From the NCBI GenBank assembly GCA_002315655.1, contig DCHO01000074.1, forward strand, positions 972 to 45,385: DNA of 44,414 nt, written 5' to 3'. The number at the start of each line of letters is the position of its first letter. The stretch's first letter is position 1. The position numbers and the translations under genes are program-made. Source of the stretch: Christensenella sp. UBA1750 (GTDB taxonomy: Bacteria > Bacillota > Clostridia > Christensenellales > UBA1750). Below, piece by piece: positions 6,286-14,997 of this stretch. The notes under the pieces were generated by a model. It searched no databases and was not told the origin of the DNA. It saw nothing but the letters and a program-made list of their open reading frames with translations.

Positions 6286-7501
6286 TCTGACCCTCTCGGT
6301 CTCCCAGCTCAACGAATACATCCATTCCCTGCTGGGGCTTGACCCGTTGCTCAAAAACCTCTCCATAAGGGGAGAAATCTCCAACTTCAAGCGCCATTCC
6401 TCCGGGCATCTGTATTTCTCTCTGAAGGATTCCGGCGCGGTGATCCGCTGCGTCATGTTCCGGCAGAATGCCTATTCTCTGCGGTTTGCACCGTATGACG
6501 GGCAGCAGGTCGTTCTGTCCGGCTATGTTTCCCTGTACGAGCGGGACGGCAATGTGCAAATCTATTGTGAAACCATGCGCCCGGACGGCATCGGCGCGCT
6601 GTATCAGCAGTATGAACGCAACAAGGCGCGATTTCTGGCGGAAGGACTGTTTGACGAACCGCATAAAAAGCCGCTTCCGACAGAGATTCACCGTATCGGC
6701 GTTGTGACATCGGAGACCGGCGCGGTGATTCGGGACATCATCAAGGTGTCCCACAGGCGCAACCCCGCTGTGGACATTCTGCTTTGCCCCTGCAAGGTGC
6801 AGGGCGACGATGCGGCGGCTTCTATCGTGCGCGGCATCGAAAAGCTCAATCAGACCAATGTGGATGTGCTCATCGTGGGGCGCGGCGGCGGCTCACTGGA
6901 AGATTTGTGGGCGTTCAACGAGGAACAGGTCGTTCGTGCGGTTTATGCCTCCAAAAAGCCCGTTGTGTCCGCTGTCGGGCATGAAACCGATGTGACGCTG
7001 TGCGATTTTGCTGCGGATGTTCGCGCCGCAACGCCCTCCCACGCCGCAGAGCTCATCGTTCCCGACAGGTCGGAGGCGCGGCAGGAGCTGGACGAGCTGA
7101 AAGCCGAACTTACAAACGCAGCCCTGCGGGAAATGCAGGACAGGCAGGACGAACTGAGCGCCCTCATCCGTCGTTTATCTCCTGTACTGCTTCTGAAAAA
7201 GATGGATGAACGGCTGGAAAACATACGGAATATCGAAACTAGTCTGACGAAAAAGGCGCTGCTGTCAATTGAGCAGCGGAAGGAAGCCCTGAAAATGCTG
7301 TCGGTCAATCTGGAAGCCGTGAATCCCGAAAGGGTACTGCGGCGCGGATACGCCATGGCATTTGCGGAAAAGCGGCTTGTGACAGGCATTTCGCAGGTGA
7401 AAATGGGGCAGAATCTCTCCGTGCGGGTGTCCGACGGCACCATATACACAAATGTATTAGGAACAGAGGATAACTATGGCGACGAAAAAACTGACCTATG
7501 A
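6272..7501 (+). CDS. xseA: Exodeoxyribonuclease VII large subunit
   Basis: The 409 residues begin with an OB-fold domain (LSVSQLNEYIHSLL, then SIRGEISNFKRHSSGHLYFSLKD). The catalytic core has IGVVTSETGAVIRDIIKV, DVLIVGRGGGSLEDLWAFNEE and PVVSAVGHETDVTLCDFAAD. A long coiled coil occupies about residues 265-350. XseA degrades single-stranded DNA with several copies of the small subunit XseB. The start lies inside the end of folD, and the 3' end overlaps xseB by 26 bases, which supports coupled translation of the two subunits. Confidence 0.96.
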   Translation: MPQSNLTLSVSQLNEYIHSLLGLDPLLKNLSIRGEISNFKRHSSGHLYFSLKDSGAVIRCVMFRQNAYSLRFAPYDGQQVVLSGYVSLYERDGNVQIYCETMRPDGIGALYQQYERNKARFLAEGLFDEPHKKPLPTEIHRIGVVTSETGAVIRDIIKVSHRRNPAVDILLCPCKVQGDDAAASIVRGIEKLNQTNVDVLIVGRGGGSLEDLWAFNEEQVVRAVYASKKPVVSAVGHETDVTLCDFAADVRAATPSHAAELIVPDRSEARQELDELKAELTNAALREMQDRQDELSALIRRLSPVLLLKKMDERLENIRNIETSLTKKALLSIEQRKEALKMLSVNLEAVNPERVLRRGYAMAFAEKRLVTGISQVKMGQNLSVRVSDGTIYTNVLGTEDNYGDEKTDL

Positions 7502-7703
7502 ATCGGGCATTGAAGAACTCAATGCCATTATCGAAAGGATCGAAAGCGGCGAGCTTTCGCTGGAAGACACCGTGAAGGCCTACGAAAAGGGAAATGAGCT
7601 GACAAAAAAGCTCTCTGCCATGCTGGAAGAGGGCAAGGGAAGAATTCTGAAGCTCACCGAAAGCGGGAGCGAAGTGCCGCTGGATATGCCGGAGGACGAA
7701 TAA
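7476..7703 (+). CDS. xseB: Exodeoxyribonuclease VII small subunit
   Basis: A 75-residue protein with the XseB signature: YESGIEELNAIIERIESGEL, SLEDTVKAYEKGNELTKK and a closing LEEGKGRILKL helix. It forms a short helical hairpin that packs on the XseA coiled coil. It begins within the xseA 3' end and stops directly before the ispA ATG. Confidence 0.95.
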   Translation: MATKKLTYESGIEELNAIIERIESGELSLEDTVKAYEKGNELTKKLSAMLEEGKGRILKLTESGSEVPLDMPEDE

Positions 7704-8594
7704 ATGAGAACCATGGAGGAATACCGCGCTCTTGTCGAGAAGGCACTTCAAAATGCGCTTCCGCAGAAGAACGGCTTTTCGGACGTGCTCTATGACGCCT
7801 GTGCCTATTCGCTTTATGCGAGCGGCAAGCGTCTGCGCCCGTGTCTTGTGCTGGCGGCGGCGGAATACATGGGCGTGCCCGTTTCCGAGGCCATGCCCTA
7901 TGCGCTGGCCATTGAGATGATCCACACCTTTTCTCTGATTCACGATGATCTGCCCGCCATGGACAACGATGTGCTGCGCCGGGGCAAGCCCACAAACCAT
8001 GTGGTCTACGGCGAAGCCATGGCGATTTTAGCCGGGGACGGCTTGCTGACTTACGCCTTTGAATATATGCTGCAGGGCGCGGCCAAATATCCCGAACACG
8101 CGCAAGCGCATCTGCGGGCCATTTATGCAATCGCCTCTGCCGCCGGGCTGTCCGGCATGGGCGCGGGGCAGTCTGCGGATGTTGATTACGAAAAGCACGG
8201 CGCGGCGGGCAAGAATAAGGAAGCGCTGCTTTCCTACATTCACGAAAACAAGACCGCCGCCATGATCCGCGGGGCGCTGCTGGCGGGAATCGAGCTGGGC
8301 GATCCGGACGACAAGACCCGCGCTGCCTTTGCCGCATACGGAAAAAACATGGGCATTGCCTTTCAGATCGCGGACGATATTCTCGATGCGACCTCCACCA
8401 CCGAAGAAATGGGCAAGACCGTGGGCAAGGATGAGGCTGAGGGCAAGCTCACCTATGTGGCGCTGTACGGCCTTGACGAAGCCCGGGTGCATCTGGAAAA
8501 CCTGACCCGGGACGCGATTACCGCCATAGAGCCGGTGGACAGAAAGCATTATTTTGCTTCCCTTGCACAAGCGCTTCTGACGCGCAAAAACTGA
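7704..8594 (+). CDS. ispA: Polyprenyl (farnesyl) diphosphate synthase
   Basis: Condenses isopentenyl diphosphate with allylic diphosphates to give farnesyl or geranyl diphosphate. The 296 residues include the lysine/arginine substrate motif SGKRLRPCLV, the first aspartate-rich motif DDLPAMDND near residue 81 and the second, DDILD, near residue 224. The insertion between the aspartates of the first motif is the usual bacterial short-chain form. Placement between xseB and dxs is common in Firmicutes and Proteobacteria. Product chain length cannot be determined with certainty from the sequence alone. Confidence 0.93.
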   Translation: MRTMEEYRALVEKALQNALPQKNGFSDVLYDACAYSLYASGKRLRPCLVLAAAEYMGVPVSEAMPYALAIEMIHTFSLIHDDLPAMDNDVLRRGKPTNHVVYGEAMAILAGDGLLTYAFEYMLQGAAKYPEHAQAHLRAIYAIASAAGLSGMGAGQSADVDYEKHGAAGKNKEALLSYIHENKTAAMIRGALLAGIELGDPDDKTRAAFAAYGKNMGIAFQIADDILDATSTTEEMGKTVGKDEAEGKLTYVALYGLDEARVHLENLTRDAITAIEPVDRKHYFASLAQALLTRKN

Positions 8595-8618
8595 CGAGAA
8601 AGAAAAGGAAATCCCTTC

Positions 8619-9080
8619 ATGGCAAACTCCGTTTCCCTGATCTTCCGCAATCCCTGCTTCATGCCGCCCGTCATTTCCTGGGCGACGGCACAGGCGATCA
8701 AGGTGCTGCTGAACCTCATCATCAAACACAGAATCGATGCGACCCGCTTCATCGGCGCGGGGGGAATGCCCTCGGCGCACTCCGCGTTCGTGTGCTGCCT
8801 TGCGTTTTCCTGCGGGCTCAATTACGGCTTTGACAGCGCGTATTTTGCCATCTCCGCCGCGCTTGCCATCGTGGTCATGTACGATGCCGCAGGCGTGCGC
8901 CGTGCTGCGGGAAAACAGGCCGCAAAGATCAATAACATCATTAAGCACTTAATGGAAAATAAAAATGTAGATTTTGACGACACGGGAAAGCAGTTGAAGG
9001 AGCTACTGGGACATACGCCGCTGGAGGTTTTTGCCGGGGCGTGTTTGGGGACTCTCATGGCTTTCCTGTTCGCACTCTAA
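8619..9080 (+). CDS. Divergent PAP2 family membrane protein (DUF212)
   Basis: A 153-residue membrane protein with four likely helices. The motif GGMPSAHSAFVCCLAF (about residues 47-62) and the later GVRRAAGKQAAKIN and LGHTPLEVFAGACLG segments define the divergent PAP2/YuiD family. It resembles membrane lipid phosphatases, and the conserved histidines remain, but no substrate is established. Its position between two isoprenoid genes, ispA and dxs, makes a prenyl-phosphate substrate an attractive but unproven guess. Confidence 0.85.
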   Translation: MANSVSLIFRNPCFMPPVISWATAQAIKVLLNLIIKHRIDATRFIGAGGMPSAHSAFVCCLAFSCGLNYGFDSAYFAISAALAIVVMYDAAGVRRAAGKQAAKINNIIKHLMENKNVDFDDTGKQLKELLGHTPLEVFAGACLGTLMAFLFAL

Positions 9081-9107
9081 ATATAAATACAGATTTCAGA
9101 GGTTTTT

Positions 9108-10952
9108 ATGTCCATTCTCCAAGACCTGCAAAACGGAAAAACGGTGAAAGACCTGTCTATGGACGAGCTGGAAGGCCTGTGCTATGAGATTCGCAGGGAG
9201 ATCCTGTCCGTCGTCAACACAAACGGCGGGCATCTGTCCAGCAATTTGGGCGCAGTGGAACTGACCGTCGCCATCCATTACGTCTATGATCTGCCTTTTG
9301 ATTCGCTGCTGTTTGATGTGGGGCATCAGTGCTATGCGCATAAGCTGCTTTCCGGGCGCGCAAAGGATTTTGACACCCTGCGCACCTACGGTGGCATTTC
9401 CGGCTTTCCACGGCAGGAGGAGAGCGAATACGATGCTTACGGCGCGGGGCACGCCGGTACCGCCATTTCTGCGGCGTTGGGTCTGATCCGTGCGGCGAAG
9501 ATCCGGGGCGAACAGAAGCACGTTATTGCCATGGTGGGGGACGGCTCCTTCATGGACGGTCCTTCGATGGAGGCGGTCAACGACATCGGCGAAGAACCCA
9601 TCGTTGTGGTACTCAATGACAACAATATGGCCATTTCTCCTAATGTGGGCGGGCTTTCGCAATACTTAAACCGTGTCCGTTCGGCGCAGGGGTATTGGAA
9701 TTTCAAGAGCAGAACCGCCAATTTTCTGAAAAAGATACCGGGCATCGGCAACGGCCTGCATGATTTTTTCTATAAGCTCAAAAACTCTGTCAAGGTTCTC
9801 TTCGTCAAGGGTTCGCTTTTTGAAGCCATCGGCTTTACCTATTTAGGCCCCATTGACGGCCATGATCTGCCCATGCTCATCCGCACCTTAAAACGGGCGA
9901 AGAACCTAAACCGCCCGGTGCTCGTGCACGCGGTTACGCAGAAGGGACACGGGTATCACCCCGCGGAGGAGGAGCCCGGCAAATACCACGGCGTTACGCC
10001 CTATATTGTCGAGCACGAAAGCCGGGAGCAGGACGTGAACTATAAGGACGTGATGGTGGACGCCATGGATGCGCTCATGCACCGCAACCCCAATACCGCC
10101 ATCATCACGGCGGCGATGCTGGACGGAACGGGCGTGGAGAAGCTGACGAAGCAATATCCGAACCGTGTGTTTGATGTGGGCATTGCGGAAGCCCATGCGG
10201 TGACGCTGGCCTGCGGGCTGGCAAGCGGCGGCGTGAAGCCCTATTTTGCCGTATATTCCACATTCCTGCAGCGCGGCTATGACGAGCTTTTGCACGATGT
10301 AGCCCTGCAGAATCTTCCTGTGACCTTTCTTGTGACCAATGCCGGACTGACCGGGCAGGACGGTGCGACCCATCATGGCGTGTTTGACCTGTCCTTTGCC
10401 ACGCACCTGCCAAACGTGACCATCCTTGCGCCCTCCTGTGCGGAGGAGCTCTATGATATGATCGCCTGGTCGGAAACAGCGACCAATCCCGTGTTCATCC
10501 GCTATCCCAAGCAGGGCTGCCACGCCATGCACACCCTTGTGCCGCTGGAAAAGAGCCCGTGGCAGGTGGTCAGCATTTCCCACCGGGCAAAGGCCGTGGT
10601 GCTGGCAGTAGGCTCCATGGTGCCTGTTGCTATGATGGCGGCAGACACGCTGGCGCTGGACGGCATCGACATTGAGGTCGTCAACTGCCGTCAGGTCAAA
10701 CCTCTGCCGGATCGGATGCTGGAAAAATATGCAAATCTGCCCATTATCACTTTGGAAGAAAATGCCGTGATCGGTGGCTTCGGCGCGTATGTTGCGGTGC
10801 GCTGTGGGGAATTGGGCCTGCCTGTCAGGTTGCTGCCCATCGGTGTGCCCGATCATTTTGTGCTGCACGGCACGACGGGGCAACTGCTGCACGAACAGAA
10901 ATTAGATGTGGAGGGCGTAGCCTTGCGCATCCGTGAATTTATAGGAAAATAA
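9108..10952 (+). CDS. dxs: 1-deoxy-D-xylulose-5-phosphate synthase
   Basis: First enzyme of the MEP isoprenoid pathway: a thiamine-diphosphate transketolase-like protein joining pyruvate and glyceraldehyde 3-phosphate. The 614 residues include GHQCYAHKLLSGR near 72, the thiamine motif VGDGSFMDGPSMEAVND near 145-160, YLGPIDGHD near 245, DVGIAEAHAVTLACGLA near 355 and TGQDGATHHGVFDLSF near 412. Length is normal. It lies downstream of ispA and directly upstream of tlyA, an order shared with many Firmicutes. Confidence 0.97.
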   Translation: MSILQDLQNGKTVKDLSMDELEGLCYEIRREILSVVNTNGGHLSSNLGAVELTVAIHYVYDLPFDSLLFDVGHQCYAHKLLSGRAKDFDTLRTYGGISGFPRQEESEYDAYGAGHAGTAISAALGLIRAAKIRGEQKHVIAMVGDGSFMDGPSMEAVNDIGEEPIVVVLNDNNMAISPNVGGLSQYLNRVRSAQGYWNFKSRTANFLKKIPGIGNGLHDFFYKLKNSVKVLFVKGSLFEAIGFTYLGPIDGHDLPMLIRTLKRAKNLNRPVLVHAVTQKGHGYHPAEEEPGKYHGVTPYIVEHESREQDVNYKDVMVDAMDALMHRNPNTAIITAAMLDGTGVEKLTKQYPNRVFDVGIAEAHAVTLACGLASGGVKPYFAVYSTFLQRGYDELLHDVALQNLPVTFLVTNAGLTGQDGATHHGVFDLSFATHLPNVTILAPSCAEELYDMIAWSETATNPVFIRYPKQGCHAMHTLVPLEKSPWQVVSISHRAKAVVLAVGSMVPVAMMAADTLALDGIDIEVVNCRQVKPLPDRMLEKYANLPIITLEENAVIGGFGAYVAVRCGELGLPVRLLPIGVPDHFVLHGTTGQLLHEQKLDVEGVALRIREFIGK

Positions 10953-10955
10953 AGC

Positions 10956-11753
10956 ATGAACAAAGAACGATTGGATGAAGCCCTGCTCCGCCTGCAATAC
11001 GCGGACACCATAGAGCTTGCCCGCGCCCTCATCATGGAGGGCAGAGTGTTTCAGGACGGCGTGCGGCTGGACAAGCCTGCGATCCTGCTCAAAACCGATG
11101 CGGGCTTGTCGGTCAAGGGCGACAGACTGCCCTATGTGAGCCGCGGCGGGTTGAAATTGGAAAAAGCCATGTCCGAATTCGGCTTTGATCTCATCGGAAA
11201 AATCTGTATGGATGTGGGCTCGTCCACCGGCGGCTTTACCGACTGTATGCTGCAAAAGGGCGCAAGCCACGTCTTTGCGGTGGATGTGGGCTACGGTCTG
11301 CTGGACTGGAAGCTGCGCAATGACAACAGGGTCACGGTAATGGAGCGCACCAACGCCCGGAACCTGTGCCCCGAAATGCTGGAAGGACAGCTCATCGACT
11401 TTGCCTCCATGGATGTATCCTTTATTTCGGTCAAGACCGTGCTTCCGGCAGTCACCACCTGTTTGCAGCCCGAAGCGCAGCTTGCCATATTGGTCAAGCC
11501 CCAGTTTGAGGCGAAGCGGGAGCAGGTCGGCAAGGGCGGCATCGTGCGCGACAAAATGGTGCATATCGAGGTGTTGCGCAATGTCATTTCGGCCATGCCG
11601 GGAATCGGGTTGCAGCCGAAGAACCTGACCGTTTCTCCCATCAAGGGCGTGGGCGGCAACACCGAGTTTCTGCTGCATTTGGTGCATACGGACGTTCCGT
11701 TTGCAGCCTTCGATATGGAAGAAAGCATACAGAAGGCCGTATTTTCTGTATAA
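10956..11753 (+). CDS. tlyA: TlyA-family rRNA methyltransferase (hemolysin-type)
   Basis: This 265-residue protein has an N-terminal S4 RNA-binding domain (residues 1-60, LLRLQYADTIELARALIMEG) and an FtsJ-like methyltransferase domain with the SAM motif DVGSSTGGFTDCMLQ near residue 86 and DVSFISVKTVLPAV further on. TlyA proteins 2'-O-methylate cytidines in 16S and 23S rRNA; the hemolysin name is historical. It begins three bases after the dxs stop. Homologues flanked by dxs and nadK are standard in Clostridia. Confidence 0.93.
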   Translation: MNKERLDEALLRLQYADTIELARALIMEGRVFQDGVRLDKPAILLKTDAGLSVKGDRLPYVSRGGLKLEKAMSEFGFDLIGKICMDVGSSTGGFTDCMLQKGASHVFAVDVGYGLLDWKLRNDNRVTVMERTNARNLCPEMLEGQLIDFASMDVSFISVKTVLPAVTTCLQPEAQLAILVKPQFEAKREQVGKGGIVRDKMVHIEVLRNVISAMPGIGLQPKNLTVSPIKGVGGNTEFLLHLVHTDVPFAAFDMEESIQKAVFSV

Positions 11754-11759
11754 ATATGC

Positions 11760-11788
11760 TTGCATAAACAGGGGCGAAAATGTATAAT
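11760..11788 (+). promoter_or_regulatory. Sigma-A promoter in front of nadK-argR-recN
   Basis: TTGCAT (11760-11765) and a perfect TATAAT (11783-11788) are spaced by 17 bases. They lie in the short gap after tlyA and are followed by AAAAGGAG and the nadK ATG at 11805. This should give nadK, argR and recN expression independent of the upstream block. Confidence 0.75.
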
Positions 11789-11804
11789 CAGAAAAGGAGA
11801 AGCT

Positions 11805-12635
11805 ATGGGCAGAAAGTTAGGAATACTTCTGGGCATCCGCAGAAAAGACATCGCCAAGGAGGTTCGTCTTGCGGCGGACATGATCCGAAGCCTCTCCTGT
11901 GAGGTGCTTTCGGACAGAGGGGAGCTTTGCGAAAATCCCATGCTCCGGGAGGAAGTGATCGCACAATCCGATACCCTGATCGTATGCGGAGGCGACGGCA
12001 CCATTTTGTCTGTTGCCCGGGAAGCGGCGGAGAAGCACGTTCCCGTCCTTGGGGTCAATTTCGGCCAGCTTGGTTTTCTGTCCGAGGTGGAGACCGACGG
12101 GCTTTCCGATGCGATAAAACGGCTCATTTCCGGGGAATACACGGTTGAAAACCGGCTGATGCTGGAAGCCAACTACAACGGCAGAAAGGTCTATGCGCTC
12201 AACGATATTGTGGTGCGCCGGGAATCTTCCTTAGCCGTGCTGCGTGCGGATGTGTCCGTGGACGGCACCCTGCTTGACCATTATGTCGCGGACGGCGTGC
12301 TGGTCTCGACACCCACGGGTGCCAGTGCCTATGCGCTTTCCTGCGGAGGCCCCTTGGTGCACCCGTCCCTGCAATGCTTATCCTTGACGGCCATTTGCCC
12401 CCATTCCCTTAGGGCGAGGCCTGCCATTTTGTCGCCGGAGCAGAAAATCGAGGTGGCGATGCCGGAAAGATCGCTTCCCGCGATGATCTGTGCGGACGGG
12501 CAGGACATGGTTTCGGTCAACACGCAGGACACCGTGACCATTGGTAAAGCCCCCTTTGAAGCCCAGCTTGTGCGCATTTCGGGCATGGATTTCTTTTCCA
12601 GAGTTCATGCAAAGCTTGTGGACAGAACCGAATAA
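11805..12635 (+). CDS. nadK: NAD kinase
   Basis: Phosphorylates NAD to NADP. The 276 residues (from the ATG at 11805) contain GGDGTILSVAREA near residue 62, VNFGQLGFLSEVE, the NDIVVRRE segment with the substrate asparagine, and TPTGASAYALSCGGPLVHP near 165-183, all typical of the family. I prefer this start because AAAAGGAG lies upstream and the N-terminus RKLGILLGIRR aligns with the usual first strand; the frame extends to a TTG at 11760 that sits in the promoter. Confidence 0.95.
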   Translation: MGRKLGILLGIRRKDIAKEVRLAADMIRSLSCEVLSDRGELCENPMLREEVIAQSDTLIVCGGDGTILSVAREAAEKHVPVLGVNFGQLGFLSEVETDGLSDAIKRLISGEYTVENRLMLEANYNGRKVYALNDIVVRRESSLAVLRADVSVDGTLLDHYVADGVLVSTPTGASAYALSCGGPLVHPSLQCLSLTAICPHSLRARPAILSPEQKIEVAMPERSLPAMICADGQDMVSVNTQDTVTIGKAPFEAQLVRISGMDFFSRVHAKLVDRTE

Positions 12636-12641
12636 TAATAA

Positions 12642-12657
12642 ATCATAAATAAATGAT
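12642..12657 (+). promoter_or_regulatory. Possible ARG-box-like operator upstream of argR
   Basis: An AT-rich inverted repeat, ATCAT (12642-12646) and ATGAT (12653-12657), lies 15 bases before the argR start. ArgR sites are AT-rich palindromes of similar type and argR often represses itself. The match is short and unconfirmed. Confidence 0.3.
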
Positions 12658-12671
12658 GTGAGGAATTATCA

Positions 12672-13124
12672 ATGAAGACCCTGAGACACAACCTGATCCG
12701 GGAGATCATCGAAAAGAGAGACATTGAGACCCAGGAGGAACTGGCGGCGGCTTTGAAGGAATTGGGCGTGAATGTGACCCAAGCCACCGTTTCCAGGGAC
12801 ATTAAGGAACTGCGGCTGCTCAAAGTTTTAGGTGAAAAAGGCTCCTATAAATACGCCACGGCGGACACCGCCGAGCATGGGCTTGCCGACCGTTTCATCC
12901 GCATTTTTTCCGAATCGGTCATTTCCGTGGTTTATGCGCAGAATCTGGTCGTCATCAAAACCCTGTCCGGCTCTGCTCATGTGGCGGGCGAGGCCATTGA
13001 CTCCCTGAAATTAAGTCAGGTCGTGGGCACCATTTCCGGCGACAACACGCTGCTGGTTATTGCCCGGAATGAGGAAGAGGCAAAAGAACTGACAAACCGT
13101 TTTGAGCAGATGATGAGAAGATAA
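12672..13124 (+). CDS. argR: Arginine repressor ArgR
   Basis: A 150-residue regulator. The N-terminal winged helix spans residues 1-70 with LIREIIEKRDIETQEELAAAL and the recognition segment VTQATVSRDIKELRL. The C-terminal hexamerisation and arginine-binding domain includes IKTLSGSAHVAGEAIDSL and VVGTISGDNTLLVIAR, where GDNT supplies the arginine-binding aspartates. It controls arginine biosynthesis and catabolism genes. Clostridia commonly place it between nadK and recN, as here. Confidence 0.96.
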   Translation: MKTLRHNLIREIIEKRDIETQEELAAALKELGVNVTQATVSRDIKELRLLKVLGEKGSYKYATADTAEHGLADRFIRIFSESVISVVYAQNLVVIKTLSGSAHVAGEAIDSLKLSQVVGTISGDNTLLVIARNEEEAKELTNRFEQMMRR

Positions 13125-13148
13125 CCCCCGATTTGGAGGATAAGTGGT

Positions 13149-14864
13149 ATGTTATGCCAGCTTAGCATCAAAAATATCGCCCTGATTGACAGCCTGACCA
13201 TTGAATTCGGCTCCGGCTTCAATGTGCTGACCGGCGAGACCGGTGCGGGCAAGTCCATCGTCATTGACTCCATGAATCTGGCGCTGGGCGAGCGCGCCGA
13301 CCGAGACCTCATCCGTGCCGGAGAAGAAAGAGCCTCTGTGGAGGCTCTCTTTGATGTGGAAAACTGTGCACCTGTGCTTTCATTGCTGGAAGAAAACGGC
13401 ATCGAGTGCGATGGCGGGCAGATGATCGTCTCCCGTGTGCTCACATCCTCCGGGCGCAATATCGTGCGCATCAACGGGACGTTGGTGCCGCTGACGTTGC
13501 TCAAATCCGTCACCTCCGCATTGGTGGACGTGCACGGACAGCACGAGCATCAATACCTGCTGGACGAGAGCCGCCATTTAGGTTTCTTAGACACTTACGC
13601 AAAACATAACATCGACACGCTGAAACAGGAGGTTGCCGAAGCTTATCACAAATATGTGACCCTGCGCACCCGACTGCGGGGCATCAACAACGGCACCAAG
13701 GAACGGGCGCAGCGGCTGGATATGCTTTCCTATCAGGTCGCGGAGATCAAGAAAGCCCGCCTGAAGATGGGCGAGGAAGAAAGCCTTGCGGAGCAGAGGG
13801 AACTGATGCGCAATTCCGAGCGTATCGCGGAGGCCTTGCAGGAATGTGTTTCCCTGCTGGACGGGCAGGAGGACAGCGACACGCCCGGCTCCACCGACGC
13901 CATCCGGCAGACGGTTTCGCTGCTTTCCGGCATTTCCCGTTTCAGCAGCGCCTTTGAAAATCTGGAAAATCAGCTTCGGGATGTGTATTACACGCTGGAA
14001 GATCTGGCTATGCAGGTGCACGTTCAGGCCGACCAGATGGAGTTTGACCCGAAATTGCAGGAGCAGGTGGAAAACCGGCTGGAGGAAATCAAAAATCTGA
14101 AACGCAAGTACGGCGGCAGCATCGGGGAGATCCTCAAATACCAGTCCGACGCGGAGAAGGAGATCGAGCAGCTGTCCCGTCAGGAGCAGGATTCCGGGCA
14201 GCTGGACAAAAAGTTTGCCGAGATCAGTAAAAAGCTCTATGACCTTTGCATAAACCTTCACGAAAAGCGTGTCATAGCCGGAGAAGCCTTCTCCAAAGCG
14301 GTGGAAAAGCAGCTGAACGACTTGGGGATGAAGAACGCCCATATGCTGCCGGAATTTGCGCCGATTCCTGCCTTTGAGGAAGCGGAAGCCTTCTATTCCG
14401 CTACCGGGCTTGACCGTGTACGGTTCCTGCTTTCCGTGAACCCCGGCGAGCCGGTAAAGCCGCTGTCCCGCACCGCCTCCGGCGGCGAGCTCTCCCGCAT
14501 CATGCTCGCTTTCAAAGCGATTGCGGCGGATCAGGAGGATGTGGGCACTATGGTCTTTGACGAGATCGACACCGGCATTTCCGGGCGCATGGCACAGGTT
14601 GTCGGCGAAAAAATGGCGCTGATCGGCAAAGCCCATCAGGTCATCTGCGTAACGCATCTGCCGCAGATCGCGGCACTGGGAAAGCATCATCATCTCGTGG
14701 AAAAGTCCACCGACGGCACGCGGACGAACACCGATGTGCGCACGCTTTCCGTGGATGAGCGTGTGCAGGAGCTGGCGCGGATGGTGGGCGGCGTCACCAC
14801 AACAGAGGCAACGCTCTCGCACGCACGGGAAATGCTGTCTCAGGCTGCGGAATTAACCAAATAA
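13149..14864 (+). CDS. recN: DNA repair protein RecN
   Basis: A 571-residue SMC-like ATPase for double-strand break repair. It has Walker A GETGAGKSIVIDS near residue 28, a long coiled-coil region (about 155-375), the signature RTASGGELSRIMLAFKA near 442 and Walker B MVFDEIDTGISGR near 472. A CVTHLPQIAA switch motif follows. Length is normal. It ends with an intrinsic terminator, separating it from spoIVB. Confidence 0.97.
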   Translation: MLCQLSIKNIALIDSLTIEFGSGFNVLTGETGAGKSIVIDSMNLALGERADRDLIRAGEERASVEALFDVENCAPVLSLLEENGIECDGGQMIVSRVLTSSGRNIVRINGTLVPLTLLKSVTSALVDVHGQHEHQYLLDESRHLGFLDTYAKHNIDTLKQEVAEAYHKYVTLRTRLRGINNGTKERAQRLDMLSYQVAEIKKARLKMGEEESLAEQRELMRNSERIAEALQECVSLLDGQEDSDTPGSTDAIRQTVSLLSGISRFSSAFENLENQLRDVYYTLEDLAMQVHVQADQMEFDPKLQEQVENRLEEIKNLKRKYGGSIGEILKYQSDAEKEIEQLSRQEQDSGQLDKKFAEISKKLYDLCINLHEKRVIAGEAFSKAVEKQLNDLGMKNAHMLPEFAPIPAFEEAEAFYSATGLDRVRFLLSVNPGEPVKPLSRTASGGELSRIMLAFKAIAADQEDVGTMVFDEIDTGISGRMAQVVGEKMALIGKAHQVICVTHLPQIAALGKHHHLVEKSTDGTRTNTDVRTLSVDERVQELARMVGGVTTTEATLSHAREMLSQAAELTK

Positions 14865-14872
14865 GATTTTTC

Positions 14873-14905
14873 ATCCCGGTAAAGGCAGACTTTACCGGGA
14901 TTTTT
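14873..14905 (+). terminator. Intrinsic terminator after recN
   Basis: ATCCCGGTAAAG (14873-14884) and CTTTACCGGGAT (14890-14901) are exact complements with a 5-base loop, ending in TTTTT. Confidence 0.92.
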
Positions 14906-14930
14906 GTGCCAAATTATCCGTCTTCTGCCA

Positions 14931-14960
14931 GCATAGAAACGGGAACAAATCCACACCCTA
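14931..14960 (+). promoter_or_regulatory. Candidate forespore (sigma-G/F type) promoter for spoIVB
   Basis: GCATA (14931-14935) and CACCCTA (14954-14960) are spaced by 18 bases and resemble sigma-G/F elements (about GMATA and CATNMTA). In Bacillus spoIVB is read by sigma-F and sigma-G. The -10 match has one deviation at its third base, so this is tentative. Confidence 0.4.
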
Positions 14961-14997
14961 AAATCAAATTTGTGATAAAAGCGGGGGTGTGGATTTG
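14946..14997 (+). promoter_or_regulatory. 13-bp inverted repeat covering the spoIVB ribosome binding site and start codon
   Basis: CAAATCCACACCC (14946-14958) and GGGTGTGGATTTG (14985-14997) are perfect complements around a 26-base loop. The right arm contains the end of the G-rich Shine-Dalgarno and the TTG start. RNA containing both arms would hide the start site. The left arm lies within the candidate promoter, so a promoter-initiated transcript would lack it. Confidence 0.8.

Noticed and set aside
13587..14822. A 411-codon minus-strand frame opposite recN
   Set aside because: recN is certain on the plus strand, and the antisense frame has no family features.
14873..14997. Riboswitch upstream of spoIVB
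   Set aside because: The region is a recN terminator followed by one simple inverted repeat; no conserved aptamer features were recognised.
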